Program-made: the position numbers and the translations under genes
Notes under the pieces: generated by a model
The model's input: the letters and a program-made list of their open reading frames with translations, nothing else
What the model was told of the DNA's origin: nothing
Database searches by the model: none
Assembly (NCBI RefSeq): GCF_014652455.1
Contig: NZ_BMYV01000002.1
Location: 124,001-188,000, forward strand
Origin: Litorimonas cladophorae
Lineage (GTDB): Bacteria; Pseudomonadota; Alphaproteobacteria; Caulobacterales; Maricaulaceae
DNA: 64,000 nucleotides
Direction: 5' to 3'
Shown: positions 1 through 9,018 of the stretch, piece by piece
Numbering within the stretch: position 1 is the first letter of the stretch
Layout: every line of letters begins with the position of its first letter

Positions 1-244
1 GCCACGCTTTCCACAAACCAATCACGCTAATCGCTAGCCAGGCAATCTCGATGACGAAGCTAGCGAGGTTGAAGCTATAAAAGAGCGAGATTAAGATCAG
101 GATAGCGCCGAGGCCGTTACCTAAGCTATAGCGCCAACCCTTTGGGTTGATCTTCTCCAGCGTCAAACCCGCATAGGTCAGCAAGATGAAACCAACACCG
201 ATCAGGCCGATGATATCTGGAATTGTGGGGGCGTCGAATGTCAT
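1..244 (-). CDS. Small integral membrane protein, CBU_0592-like (3' end cut by window edge)
   Basis: The reverse strand reads from an ATG at 242-244 without a stop to base 1, so about 81 residues of the N-terminal part are seen and the C-terminus lies outside the window. Three hydrophobic segments are visible: residues near IIGLIGVGFILLTYAG, then GLGAILILISLFYSF, then FVIEIAWLAISVIGLW. The order (two short helices, a NxLGA-type motif, then a conserved E-x-x-W in the last helix) resembles the CBU_0592 family of small bacterial membrane proteins. Function is unknown. Family assignment is from pattern memory only. Confidence 0.6.
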   Translation of the reverse strand, partial: MTFDAPTIPDIIGLIGVGFILLTYAGLTLEKINPKGWRYSLGNGLGAILILISLFYSFNLASFVIEIAWLAISVIGLWKAW

Positions 245-300
245 AGCGGCGGCCTTTGGGCGCGTCGCTCGCTCGGGTCAAGGTGGGACCTATTAACCCG

Positions 301-1083
301 CTATCTTTCTACAGCGGTGATCTTTTGGTCTTTAATTCTCCAAAGCGTACCCGTCTTTGGGGTTGTGACATAGACCGGCAAATCATGTGAGAGGGCTGCA
401 AAGACATGATGCTCTTGCGGATAGGGCGTCAAGACATGCGATACGACCGCGCCAACTCCATTTGGCGCCTTGGGTATGGTCAAACATGAGTTTGAGAACT
501 TTACAGTTTCGACCAGCTGATCGCCACGGATCTTGAACCTGTAGTGGCGACCAAAAACGATCTCGTTAGACTTTTGCGTCGACGACATGAGATAGACGAA
601 AACTTCATCCGCTTGGCCTGTCGGGATGGCAATTGTATTCATTGGCAGCAAATCCCGACAGGGTTCGATCTGGCTTAGCGGCAGCGCGGCCTTGGCTTGC
701 AATTGCAAGGCTTCTTGATCCGTCAGAGCGCGACCGAGGGGATAAGTCGTTTTCTTTTTAACCTTGCGGCCTTTCGTAACCGCATCAAAAACGGAAACAA
801 TCTCGCCGTTCAACTCGGCCACAAAAGATGTCATGAGCCGCCCCTTGCCGACTTCGGTCGTAACCCAGCCCTTAGGCTTGGCAGTTTCAGTGTACAGCTT
901 CCACGCCGATTTTTTGTCACGCAAGGCATCCGTCGCGACCCAAGCCGAAGAATCAAATTCATAAAGCAATAAACCGCGCCTCACCGCTTCTGCGCGTTCC
1001 TCCACATAATCCTGCGCGGTGGCGCTCGAGGCAGCGCATAAAAGCGCGATGAAAACAGAGATGGAGATTAGACGATTTAACAT
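301..1083 (-). CDS. Secreted protein of unknown function
   Basis: A 260-residue protein with a clear Sec signal peptide (MLNRLISISVFIALLCAASSATAQ, broken by the expected cleavage after ATA or AQ). The mature part has no transmembrane segment and two Cys (in EPCRDLLP and NSCLTIPK) that could pair in the periplasm. I do not recognise a domain. The gene stands alone between the truncated membrane gene and alkB, all on the minus strand. Composition matches its neighbours, so there is no sign of recent transfer. The ATG at 1081-1083 directly precedes the signal sequence, which supports this start. Confidence 0.7.
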   Translation of the reverse strand: MLNRLISISVFIALLCAASSATAQDYVEERAEAVRRGLLLYEFDSSAWVATDALRDKKSAWKLYTETAKPKGWVTTEVGKGRLMTSFVAELNGEIVSVFDAVTKGRKVKKKTTYPLGRALTDQEALQLQAKAALPLSQIEPCRDLLPMNTIAIPTGQADEVFVYLMSSTQKSNEIVFGRHYRFKIRGDQLVETVKFSNSCLTIPKAPNGVGAVVSHVLTPYPQEHHVFAALSHDLPVYVTTPKTGTLWRIKDQKITAVER

Positions 1084-1148
1084 GCTGTGACCCTCCTATG
1101 TGGAAGACAGCGTTGCAACCCGACAAAAGAGGGGCGTGGGTGGACGCC

Positions 1149-1784
1149 TTAGACGTTTACGCGCCGCATGGTCAGATTGAGCCGCCCCCCTTTTGGGACA
1201 AGGGCGCTTTCGCCATAATAGACTTTGCTGACGGCGTGATGACATCGACGCGCCGCGCCCGCGAGGACGACGACATCACCGCTCATCAGTTTGACACCTT
1301 GTGTGGGTCCGCCGCGTTTTGGCCCGCCGATCCGAAACATTGCAGGGTCTCCCAATGAAATCGAGACGACGGGCGCGTTGACTGCCAATTCATCAGAATC
1401 GACATGCATGCCCATCTTGGCCCCATCTTTCCCGCCCTCGGCGCGGTACCAATTGATAAGGCAGGCTTCAGGGAGGTCTGGCCAATCCGCAACCTCCCGC
1501 CAAAGCTTTGTGAGCAAATCCGGTAAAGGTGGCCAAGGCGCACCCGTGATCGGATGCGTCGGCTCATATCGATACCCCGCCTCTTTATCAGTCACCCAAC
1601 CCAATGTGCCGAAATTACTCATCACCACGGAGAGCGGGGCGCCCGTGCGAGGCATTCGGGGTTGGAAAAATGGCGCTGTTTGCGTGGCCGCTTTGACGGC
1701 GTCAATTAACGCCGTCTGCTCTTCGGGTGAAAAATAGAGCGGATAATGGGCAAAGCCCTCGGGGAAGTCCGTCGATTTAGCCAA
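1149..1784 (-). CDS. alkB: AlkB-type 2-oxoglutarate/Fe(II) DNA repair dioxygenase
   Basis: A 211-residue protein, close to the 216 residues of E. coli AlkB. Members of this family oxidatively remove alkyl groups (1-methyladenine, 3-methylcytosine) from DNA or RNA in the cytoplasm. The iron ligands are visible: H127 and D129 in MHVDSDE, and H183 in CHHAV. The 2-oxoglutarate and fold signature RLNLTMRR at 201-208 supplies the conserved Arg, Asn, Thr and Arg. The upstream INWYRAEGG matches the family NxYxxG element. The start overlaps the end of the phosphate transporter gene by 8 bases, so the two are probably cotranscribed and translationally coupled. Confidence 0.9.
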   Translation of the reverse strand: MAKSTDFPEGFAHYPLYFSPEEQTALIDAVKAATQTAPFFQPRMPRTGAPLSVVMSNFGTLGWVTDKEAGYRYEPTHPITGAPWPPLPDLLTKLWREVADWPDLPEACLINWYRAEGGKDGAKMGMHVDSDELAVNAPVVSISLGDPAMFRIGGPKRGGPTQGVKLMSGDVVVLAGAARRCHHAVSKVYYGESALVPKGGRLNLTMRRVNV

Positions 1785-3318
1785 ATAATGCGCGCATGAT
1801 AAAGAAGACGACCGCGGAAAGGATCGCCGCTAAAGGCACGGTCAAGACCCACGCCGCTACGATTTTCATCAAAAGCGAACGTTCAACGAGGCGAGGACGA
1901 TGCTTCTTTTTCATAGCGCGCCAGTCCTTAGCGGATGGACCAGAGGTTTGCGCGGCAACCTCCTTCATCAATCCGCGACGTTCGTTCAAGACAGCCGCCT
2001 CGTAACGCGCTGTAAAATCAGTCGCGGTAGTAACGGCTTGCGCGATCCAATCATCCCGCGCTTTCTCATGGGCAGCTAGCGCTTCGCGCAGGAAACCGAT
2101 CCCGAAAATTCCGCCGATTGTGATGTGTGTCGACGACACGGGCAGGCCGAGCTGGCTGGCAATGATCACTGTGATCGCCGCCGCGAGAGCCACGCAGAAG
2201 GCGCGTGTCATATTTAGCGTTGTAATTTCGGAGCCAACGGTACGGATCAATTTTGGGCCATAAAGTGCAAGGCCAACCGCAATACCCACGGCACCAATTA
2301 ACATGACCCAAATTGGGATGCCCGCTTTTGAGGCCACTTCACCCGATTGAATGGCGGTGTTAATCGCGGCCAATGGGCCAACGGCATTGGCCACGTCATT
2401 CGCACCATGCGCGAAAGACAACAATGTCGCCGCCACGATTAGCGGGATCATGAACAAGTGATCGACGCCCTTTTTTGTGTTCTTACGCACATCAGGCGCA
2501 CGCCTTAGCAGCCAACCCGTGATGACCAAAACCGCCAAGCCGATTATGAAGCCTATCCCCAGAGCGGGAACAAATTCAATTTTGATAATTTTTTTCAGGC
2601 CCTTGAGGATCAAATATGTCGAGAAGGACCACGCCATAACGCCGACCAAAATCGGCACAACACGTTTGGCAGACCCTTCAATATCGGACTGGTCGAGGAC
2701 CGTGCGTCGCACAAAATAAAGCGTGAGCGCTGCGATGCCGCCACCCATGGCGGGACTGATGACCCAACTTGCCACGATTTTGCCGACAACAGACCAATCC
2801 GCAATGGCCCAGCCACCTGCGGCAATACCCGCGCCCATGACACCGCCTACGATGGAGTGGGTGGTGGAGACAGGCGCGCCGATAAAGGTCGCCAAGTTTA
2901 ACCACAAAGCCGCCGCCAAAAGCGCTGATGCCATGACCCAAACAAAGACTTCCAACTCGTCTTTAAAATAGTTGGGGTCGATAATGCCGCCTTTAATCGT
3001 CGAAACGACATCGCCGCCAGCAATCAAAGCGCCGCTGGCTTCTGCAATAAAGGCGATGATGATCGCAGCACCAAGGCCTAAGGCTCCGGAGCCCACTGCA
3101 GGCCCCACATTGTTGGCGACATCATTTGCGCCAATATTCATGGCCATGTAGCCACCGACAACAGCGCCAAAAATCAAAAAGCTTGGGTCACCCGAAAGCG
3201 CTCCAAATTCGCGTTGGACGAAGACATAAACCAAAACGAGGAACAAGATTGCGCCCAAGAGGCGGAAAATATCAGCAGGCGCAATTTTGCGCTGGGAAGT
3301 CGGAAGGGGGTTAGACAT
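1777..3318 (-). CDS. pit: Inorganic phosphate transporter, PiT family
   Basis: A 513-residue polytopic inner-membrane protein of the PHO4/PiT family, which takes up phosphate (often as a metal-phosphate complex) with H+ or Na+. The diagnostic duplicated signature is present: GANDVANNVGPAVGSGAL in the N-terminal half and GANDVANAVGPLAAI in the C-terminal half. About ten hydrophobic segments are separated by a basic cytoplasmic linker near residues 410-470. It is first in a minus-strand pair with alkB (8-base overlap). Upstream at 3455-3530 lie TGACA-containing repeats that resemble PhoB half-sites, suggesting phosphate control, but this is inference. Confidence 0.92.
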   Translation of the reverse strand: MSNPLPTSQRKIAPADIFRLLGAILFLVLVYVFVQREFGALSGDPSFLIFGAVVGGYMAMNIGANDVANNVGPAVGSGALGLGAAIIIAFIAEASGALIAGGDVVSTIKGGIIDPNYFKDELEVFVWVMASALLAAALWLNLATFIGAPVSTTHSIVGGVMGAGIAAGGWAIADWSVVGKIVASWVISPAMGGGIAALTLYFVRRTVLDQSDIEGSAKRVVPILVGVMAWSFSTYLILKGLKKIIKIEFVPALGIGFIIGLAVLVITGWLLRRAPDVRKNTKKGVDHLFMIPLIVAATLLSFAHGANDVANAVGPLAAINTAIQSGEVASKAGIPIWVMLIGAVGIAVGLALYGPKLIRTVGSEITTLNMTRAFCVALAAAITVIIASQLGLPVSSTHITIGGIFGIGFLREALAAHEKARDDWIAQAVTTATDFTARYEAAVLNERRGLMKEVAAQTSGPSAKDWRAMKKKHRPRLVERSLLMKIVAAWVLTVPLAAILSAVVFFIMRALFG

Positions 3319-3454
3319 CTCGTCGTCTCATCAAAAAGGAACTTCTGAAAATTCCCTGACCTGCCGACTTGCCCGAGTCCAGCCCCGAACCCCTTTTTTA
3401 AGTCGCGGATGTGACAGAAAATTCAGGTGAAACGTCACGTTGACGCGTTTATAG

Positions 3455-3530
3455 CACTTTTATGACAAATACCCGTAGTTTTGTGTCACTTTCATGACAG
3501 ATGTCCCCAGTTTGGGTTCGTTTTCATGAC
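3455..3530. repeat. Three ATGAC-centred repeats at exact 32-bp spacing; possible Pho-type operator
   Basis: The core ATGAC occurs at 3462, 3494 and 3526, each 32 bases apart (about three helical turns), with similar flanks: cacttttATGACAaat, cactttcATGACAGat and cgttttcATGACgttt. Copies 1 and 2 agree at 13 of the 21 bases after the core. On the minus strand copy 2 reads CTGTCAT followed after four bases by GTGACAC, close to a Pho box (two CTGTCAT-like halves 11 bp apart). The third copy contains the start codon of the DUF1287 gene. The sites lie 140-200 bases upstream of the pit start. Confidence 0.45.
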
Positions 3531-4302
3531 GTTTGCCGCGCGTCTCGTGGCGTTTTTGATCCTGCCTCTTGGTTGGACAGCGTGTGCGGAAACGGAGCCA
3601 GACGCCGAAGTGTCGGCTCCAAAAAAATCAGCATCTCAAGACCTGAATTCGCCAAAGGGGGAGCCACAAATTAAGGCCACAGCGCCCGCAACCGAGCGGG
3701 CCCTTGCCGCCATTCAGCGCGAGACTTTGCCCCCACCGCAATCCGTACGGCCCTCAATTTTAGCGGCGCCTTTGGTTGCGGCGGCACGTGACCGTCTCTC
3801 GGCTATAGTTGTCTATGACGGGCGATATATCGGCCTCGACTATCCCGGCGGCGATGTCCCTGCCACCATCGGCGTTTGCACGGATGTCATTATTCGGAGT
3901 TACCGCGCCGCCTATGGATTTGATTTCCAAAAAGCCGTGCATGAGGACATGGCCCAGAACTTTCAGCTCTACCTCACCACTTGGGGGTTAACCCGCCCTG
4001 ACAAGAATATTGATCACCGCAGGGTCCCAAATATGGAGACATGGTTGACCCGCGCAGGTCATAATCTGCCCATTTCAGCGGTCGCCGCAGACTATTTACC
4101 TGGTGACATTGTCAGCTGGCGTTTGGACGGTGGTGCGGGCGGCGGCGGCCTGCCGCATATCGGGATTGTCTCAGACCGCCTTGGGCGATCTGGAACCCCG
4201 CTGATCATCCACAACATTGGCCGAGGGCCAGAGGAAAGCGACATGCTTTTCGACCATTCAATCACGGGTCATTTCCGATTCACGCCAGAATCTACGCTCT
4301 AG
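3526..4302 (+). CDS. DUF1287 (YijF-like) envelope protein
   Basis: A 258-residue exported protein from ATG 3526. The N-terminus MTFAARLVAFLILPLGWTAC is a signal sequence ending in a Cys that may be lipidated, although the -3 Trp is atypical for a lipobox. The DUF1287 core is plain: ARDRLSAIVVYDGRYIGLDYPGGDVP, the GVCTDVIIRSYRAA block with a candidate nucleophile Cys, IDHRRVPNMETW, and LPHIGIVSDR with a candidate His, then IIHNIGRG. This arrangement resembles NlpC/P60-type papain-fold enzymes, so a peptidoglycan or peptide hydrolase role is possible but unproven. An upstream in-frame TTG at 3481 lacks a signal-like start and is less likely. Confidence 0.78.
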   Translation: MTFAARLVAFLILPLGWTACAETEPDAEVSAPKKSASQDLNSPKGEPQIKATAPATERALAAIQRETLPPPQSVRPSILAAPLVAAARDRLSAIVVYDGRYIGLDYPGGDVPATIGVCTDVIIRSYRAAYGFDFQKAVHEDMAQNFQLYLTTWGLTRPDKNIDHRRVPNMETWLTRAGHNLPISAVAADYLPGDIVSWRLDGGAGGGGLPHIGIVSDRLGRSGTPLIIHNIGRGPEESDMLFDHSITGHFRFTPESTL

Positions 4303-4335
4303 GGGCCCTCCCACACAAAAATGTGACTCTTTACC

Positions 4336-4363
4336 CTTGCGAGTCGTTTCTGCCGCCCCATAT
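4336..4363 (+). promoter_or_regulatory. Heat-shock (sigma-32) promoter of dnaK
   Basis: CTTGCGA at 4336-4342, then 13 bases, then CCCCATAT at 4356-4363. This matches the sigma-32 consensus (CTTGAAA, 11-16 bases, CCCCATNT) almost exactly. It lies about 115 bases upstream of the dnaK start, leaving a leader of roughly 105-110 bases. Confidence 0.75.
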
Positions 4364-4477
4364 CGGACCCAGAATAAAGGTTTGTCCTGCGACTGTAATG
4401 GTGCGCGCTAACCTGAAACATTAAATCACGTATCGCAGATGCCGAGATTCGGGTCTGCACCGCATTTGGAGTATATT

Positions 4478-6388
4478 ATGTCAAAAGTGATCGGCATTGA
4501 CCTCGGCACCACCAACTCGTGTGTCGCAGTTATGGACGGCGATAAGCCAAGAGTTATCGAAAACGCAGAAGGCCAGCGCACAACCCCATCGGTTGTTGCA
4601 TTTACTGAAGATGGCGAACGCCTGATCGGTACGCCAGCCAAACGCCAAGCGGTAACAAACCCAGAGCACACTTATTTCGCCGTTAAACGTTTGATCGGTC
4701 GTCCTTTCACAGACCCGGCGATCAAGAAAGACGCGAAACTCGTTCCTTATAAAATCGTCAGCGGCAAAGGCGGCGACGCCTATGTGCAAGGCCGTGACAA
4801 AGTTCTGTCCCCGGCTGAAATCTCCGCCATGACATTGACGAAGATGAAAGAAACCGCTGAAGACTATCTCGGCGAGACTGTTACGCAGGCCGTTATCACG
4901 GTTCCAGCTTACTTTAACGACGCCCAGCGTCAGGCCACAAAAGATGCCGGTAAGATCGCGGGCCTCGAAGTTCTTCGTATCATCAACGAGCCAACCGCTG
5001 CGGCGCTGGCTTACGGCATGAACAAAGAAGACGGCAAAACGATCGCGGTTTATGACCTCGGCGGCGGTACATTCGATGTGTCCGTTCTCGAAATCGGCGA
5101 TGGCGTCTTCGAAGTGAAATCCACAAACGGCGACACATTCCTCGGCGGTGAAGACTTCGATATGCGTATCGTTGAATATTTCGCGGAAGAGTTCAAAAAA
5201 GAGAACGGCATTGATCTGAAAAAAGACAAGCTTGCCCTCCAGCGTCTCCGCGAAGAAGCAGAGAAAGCCAAGAAAGAGCTGTCCACAGCCTCGTCCTACG
5301 AAGTGAACCTACCGTTCATCACGGCGGATGCGACGGGCCCGAAACATTTGAATATGAAACTTTCGCGCGCCAAGCTCGAAAAGCTTGTCGATGATTTGAT
5401 CAAACGCACGATCGCACCGATCAAAAAGGCCATTGCAGATGCAGGCCTTTCCGCGGCAGACATCGACGATGTTGTCTTGGTCGGCGGTATGACGCGTATG
5501 CCAGCTGTCCAAGCGGCCGTGACTAAATACTTCGGCAAAGAGCCACATAAGGGCGTGAACCCAGATGAGGTTGTTGCCATGGGCGCGGCGATCCAAGCTG
5601 GTGTTTTGCAAGGTGACGTTAAAGACGTTCTCTTGCTTGACGTTACGCCACTATCGCTCGGTATCGAAACTGAAGGTGGATTGTTCACACGGATGATCGA
5701 TCGTAACACGACGATCCCAACGAAGAAGTCGCAGGTCTACTCAACAGCCACTGACAACCAAGCAGCTGTGACGATTAAGGTCAGCCAAGGCGAACGCGAA
5801 ATGGCGGCGGATAACAAACTGCTCGGTCAATTCGATCTGGTCGGTATCCCACCCGCACCACGCGGCATGCCGCAAATCGAGGTCACTTTTGACATTGACG
5901 CCAACGGCATCGTGAACGTATCGGCCAAAGACAATGCAACAGGCAAAGAGCAGCAGATCCGCATCCAAGCCTCTGGCGGTCTGTCCGATGATGATATCGA
6001 AGCTATGGTCAAAGATGCTGAAGCCAATGCAGAAGGCGATAAAGCTCGCCGCGAATTGGTCGAAGCGAAGAACCAAGCTGAAGCGCTGATCCATAAGGCT
6101 GAGACTGATTTGGTTGAACACGCCGAAGCGATCACGCCAGAAGACAAAGCTGCGGTTGAAGAAGCATTGGCTGAAGCCAAAGAAGTTTCCGAAGGCGAAG
6201 ATACAGCCCTTATCATTGATAAGGTCCAAGTCTTGTCTGCGGCCCTGATGAAGGTTGGCGAGTCCATGTACGAAGCGGCTGCGGCCGAAGCTGACAAAGG
6301 TCCAAAGTCACAAGCAGAAGACGCTGATGACGAAGACGACGTTGTCGATGCTGAATTCGAAGATGTGGATGACGAGAACGTCGCCTAA
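4478..6388 (+). CDS. dnaK: Chaperone DnaK (Hsp70)
   Basis: A 636-residue Hsp70 that binds exposed hydrophobic stretches in an ATP-driven cycle with DnaJ and GrpE in the cytoplasm. It begins [18 protein letters not shown], the standard phosphate-1 motif. The nucleotide-binding domain signatures [12 protein letters not shown]-like ([19 protein letters not shown]) and [14 protein letters not shown] follow, then the substrate-binding domain with [13 protein letters not shown], a helical lid, and an acidic tail [24 protein letters not shown] at about 4468 is 7-8 bases before ATG 4478, which decides this start over an in-frame ATG at 4439. A heat-shock promoter precedes it and a terminator follows. 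Confidence 0.98.
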   Translation: MSKVIGIDLGTTNSCVAVMDGDKPRVIENAEGQRTTPSVVAFTEDGERLIGTPAKRQAVTNPEHTYFAVKRLIGRPFTDPAIKKDAKLVPYKIVSGKGGDAYVQGRDKVLSPAEISAMTLTKMKETAEDYLGETVTQAVITVPAYFNDAQRQATKDAGKIAGLEVLRIINEPTAAALAYGMNKEDGKTIAVYDLGGGTFDVSVLEIGDGVFEVKSTNGDTFLGGEDFDMRIVEYFAEEFKKENGIDLKKDKLALQRLREEAEKAKKELSTASSYEVNLPFITADATGPKHLNMKLSRAKLEKLVDDLIKRTIAPIKKAIADAGLSAADIDDVVLVGGMTRMPAVQAAVTKYFGKEPHKGVNPDEVVAMGAAIQAGVLQGDVKDVLLLDVTPLSLGIETEGGLFTRMIDRNTTIPTKKSQVYSTATDNQAAVTIKVSQGEREMAADNKLLGQFDLVGIPPAPRGMPQIEVTFDIDANGIVNVSAKDNATGKEQQIRIQASGGLSDDDIEAMVKDAEANAEGDKARRELVEAKNQAEALIHKAETDLVEHAEAITPEDKAAVEEALAEAKEVSEGEDTALIIDKVQVLSAALMKVGESMYEAAAAEADKGPKSQAEDADDEDDVVDAEFEDVDDENVA

Positions 6389-6413
6389 GGCGCGTCGCGT
6401 CTAAAGAGCTCAA

Positions 6414-6444
6414 GGGCTCCGCGTTTATAGCGCGGGGCCTTTTT
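6414..6444 (+). terminator. Rho-independent terminator after dnaK
   Basis: Stem arms GGCTCCGCG (6415-6423) and CGCGGGGCC (6431-6439, one G-T pair) with a 7-base loop, followed by TTTTT at 6440-6444. It lies 26 bases after the dnaK stop. The next start codon (6448) begins only three bases after the T run, so the methyltransferase gene depends on read-through or on an internal signal. Confidence 0.8.
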
Positions 6445-6447
6445 CAA

Positions 6448-7299
6448 ATGGGGAATACACCACATATCGACCCGCCATTCGGGACCTATGCGCTGCCCGC
6501 AAGGCGGGAACGCATTCGCTTAAGCGCGGAATACCATCCTGACACCCGCATGGGTCGCTGGCGGATCTCGTGGGCTCGGAAACGCGCAATTAGAGGTCTG
6601 AGTGAACCTTTCGATGTGGATGTCCATATTGACTATCCGGGTGTTCGCGCCCGCCTGTACCCTTCTACTAATCGCTGTGAAAAACGTGCACTTTGCGGTG
6701 TGCAAATTTGGGATCATGAAGAACGCGCGGCTCTTGGGGGCCACGTCAGTGGATATCCACCCGAGCAGCTTTACGTGTTTCTCGATGTCGGCGCGAATGT
6801 CGGGCTTTATTCCCTATTCATCAATGTTGAAGCCGAGATAGCAGGACGGGATATCCGTCTCATCGCGGTTGAACCCAGTGCAGAAATGAGCACACGTTTG
6901 ACTGTAAACGCTGCCGCCTCAAATACGAATATTGAATTAGTCCGCTCTGCGATTTCAACGGAAGCTGGCGAGGTGTTCTTGTCTGATGGCAATGGCAATC
7001 ACGGCGAAGGCAAAATATCTGCTCAGGGCGAATCCGTTCCAGCTATGACCTTGCTGCAATTATGCGAGTTGAAAAAGTTAGATCGCATCGCGGCTTTGAA
7101 ATTGGATATCGAAGGCCAAGATTTGGCTGTCCTCACGCAGTTTTTTGAGCAAGCCCCTGAAAGCCTGCATCCTCACATGATGATTTTAGAATTGGACGAG
7201 ACCTCTGCAGACCCTCTCATTGAACTCACGCAAACCCATAACTATTTAATTAGAACACGCACACGTATGAATGTCGTGGTCGCGAAACGAGACCCTTAG
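6448..7299 (+). CDS. FkbM-family SAM-dependent methyltransferase
   Basis: A 283-residue protein of the FkbM group, whose members methylate hydroxyls or sugars. The SAM-binding loop is FLDVGANVGLYSLFIN, followed by acidic IAVEPSAEM (motif II), and later ALKLDIEGQDLAVL, the typical FkbM K-x-D-(I/V)-E-G element. The gene lies between dnaK and dnaJ in the same direction, with 3 bases to dnaJ, an unusual insertion into the chaperone operon. ATG 6448 sits immediately after the dnaK terminator and has no separate ribosome site; ATG 6550 is an alternative but would lose a plausible N-terminal region. The substrate is unknown. Confidence 0.82.
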   Translation: MGNTPHIDPPFGTYALPARRERIRLSAEYHPDTRMGRWRISWARKRAIRGLSEPFDVDVHIDYPGVRARLYPSTNRCEKRALCGVQIWDHEERAALGGHVSGYPPEQLYVFLDVGANVGLYSLFINVEAEIAGRDIRLIAVEPSAEMSTRLTVNAAASNTNIELVRSAISTEAGEVFLSDGNGNHGEGKISAQGESVPAMTLLQLCELKKLDRIAALKLDIEGQDLAVLTQFFEQAPESLHPHMMILELDETSADPLIELTQTHNYLIRTRTRMNVVVAKRDP

Positions 7300-7302
7300 A
7301 TC

Positions 7303-8469
7303 ATGTCAAAACGAGATTATTACGAAATTCTAGGCGTTACCAAAACCGCCGATGCGAAAACAATGAAGTCAGCTTTTCGCAAGAAGGCGATGGAATGTCA
7401 CCCCGACCGTCATCCAGATGATCCCGAGGCGGAAGCTCGGTTTAAAGAACTAAATGAAGCCTATGGCATCTTGTCCGATGAGCAAAAACGCGCCGCCTAT
7501 GACCGCATGGGGCATGACGCCTTTGCCCAAGGCGGCGGTGGTGGCGCCGGTGGCTTCCAAGACTTCAACGATATTTTCTCGCAAATGTTCGGTGGCGGCG
7601 GAGGTGGCGGCTTTGCCGATATGTTCGGCGGCGGTGGCGCACGCCGCCAGCGCGAAACTGTTCAACGCGGCTCCGACCTTCGCTATGAACTCGATATAAC
7701 GCTCGAAGAAGCCTTCGCGGGAAAAGACATCGATATAACTGTGCCTATTGCAGAGGATTGCGAACGGTGTGACGGCATTGGGGCTGAACCTGGTGCTACC
7801 GTCGAAACCTGTTCGACCTGTGCAGGTGCGGGACGCGTACGCCAACAGCAGGGTTTTTTCACAATGGAACGGGCGTGCCCGACCTGTGGTGGACAAGGCG
7901 AATATGTCTCTGATCCTTGTCACGCCTGTGATGGCGTCGGACAGACGCGCCAAGAAACCGAATTGGACGTGTCCATCCCGGCGGGCGTCGAAGATGGCAC
8001 GCGCATTCGTTTGACGGGCCAAGGCGACGCTGCGCCAAAACGTGGGTCAGACGGTCGGCGTCAACGCGGCGATCTCTATATCTTTGTCGGTGTGAAGCCG
8101 CATGATCTGTTTGAACGTGACGGCGCCAATCTCTTCTGCCGGGCCCCTGTGCCGATGACGGTCGCGGCCCTTGGCGGAGATATTGAAATCCCGACAATTG
8201 ATGGCGGACGCTCTAAAATTAAAGTCAGTGAAGGCAGCCAAACGGGCAAACGTCTTCGTTTGCGTGGCAAAGGCATGAGCGTTTTGCGGTCCGACAAGCG
8301 TGGCGACATGTATATTGAACTCGCTGTCGAAACACCGTCTGGTCTGAGCAAACGCCAACGGGAACTTCTGGCCGAATTTGCCGCCGAAAGCGGAGAGCGC
8401 TCTATCTCGCCCGAGTCGAAGAATTTCTTTGATAAGGCAAAAGCTTTTTGGGATGACCTCGTCGATTAG
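7303..8469 (+). CDS. dnaJ: Chaperone DnaJ (Hsp40)
   Basis: A 388-residue type I J-protein that stimulates the DnaK ATPase and delivers substrates. The J domain (1-70) carries the HPD triad at 33-35 (MECHPDRH). A Gly/Phe-rich linker follows (AQGGGGGAGGFQDF...). The zinc-binding domain has four CxxCxGxG repeats: CERCDGIG, CSTCAGAG, CPTCGGQG and CHACDGVG. The C-terminal substrate domains include GDLYIFVGVKPHDLFERDG. It starts three bases after the methyltransferase stop and ends directly against the next ATG, so at least three genes are probably cotranscribed. Confidence 0.97.
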   Translation: MSKRDYYEILGVTKTADAKTMKSAFRKKAMECHPDRHPDDPEAEARFKELNEAYGILSDEQKRAAYDRMGHDAFAQGGGGGAGGFQDFNDIFSQMFGGGGGGGFADMFGGGGARRQRETVQRGSDLRYELDITLEEAFAGKDIDITVPIAEDCERCDGIGAEPGATVETCSTCAGAGRVRQQQGFFTMERACPTCGGQGEYVSDPCHACDGVGQTRQETELDVSIPAGVEDGTRIRLTGQGDAAPKRGSDGRRQRGDLYIFVGVKPHDLFERDGANLFCRAPVPMTVAALGGDIEIPTIDGGRSKIKVSEGSQTGKRLRLRGKGMSVLRSDKRGDMYIELAVETPSGLSKRQRELLAEFAAESGERSISPESKNFFDKAKAFWDDLVD

Positions 8470-8982
8470 ATGGCTTTAAGCCCCATTATGTTGAAAATCA
8501 TGCCGACATCGCAACGATCTGTGTTCACGGCGTCGATGACGAATTTAGCGACGGTTTTTGGTTGCGTGACGGCCGCGCTCCAAATCGGCGGTCAATCCGA
8601 CATTGTGTTTGACCTCCTTAAAATCGGCAGCGTCATTGCCATTGGAACCGCTTTGGTTAGCTACGTCGTTTGGACGGCGCTACGCTCTTGGCGGGCAGAT
8701 CTGTTAACGGGGGGATTGGCCGGTCTCCTGACCTCCCTTGTAATCGTGCCATTGCCTGTTTTCGCGTCCACTTTAAAAAATGGAGTCATGTCAGATCGTC
8801 TCGTAGGCGACACAGGGCTTATAGGGTCGGTTTTGGGAAATTTTATTGGCGCGATAGAGACCGGCTTTCTAACATTCGAAGTCGCGACAAAGGCGTCGCT
8901 ACTGGCCGTCATTGCGAGTGCGTGCTTAGGGGTTTTGGTCGCCAAGTTCGCGCCTCAGCAACGTCTATCTCCGACTGATTAG
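8470..8982 (+). CDS. Unknown four-helix membrane protein at the end of the dnaJ operon
   Basis: A 170-residue hydrophobic protein whose ATG follows the dnaJ TAG with no gap (TAGATG), which implies coupled translation. Hydrophobic stretches are visible near LATVFGCVTAALQIG, IGSVIAIGTALVSYVVWTAL, LAGLLTSLVIVPLPVF and ASLLAVIASACLGVLVAKF. I recognise no family. The neighbouring avidin gene converges on it from the other strand, with only 36 bases between their stops and no obvious terminator. Confidence 0.7.
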   Translation: MALSPIMLKIMPTSQRSVFTASMTNLATVFGCVTAALQIGGQSDIVFDLLKIGSVIAIGTALVSYVVWTALRSWRADLLTGGLAGLLTSLVIVPLPVFASTLKNGVMSDRLVGDTGLIGSVLGNFIGAIETGFLTFEVATKASLLAVIASACLGVLVAKFAPQQRLSPTD

Positions 8983-9018
8983 AGCGACGCTCACTTGTGA
9001 CTGCGCGCCTAATGCAGA

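Noticed and set aside
3455-3530. The 32-bp-spaced repeats as a CRISPR array
   Set aside because: Only three degenerate copies with a short core, no uniform spacers and no cas genes nearby.
5741-6297. Long antisense frames opposite dnaK
   Set aside because: They arise from the strong codon bias of dnaK on the other strand and have no start signals of their own; the same applies to antisense frames opposite secA, pit and purH.
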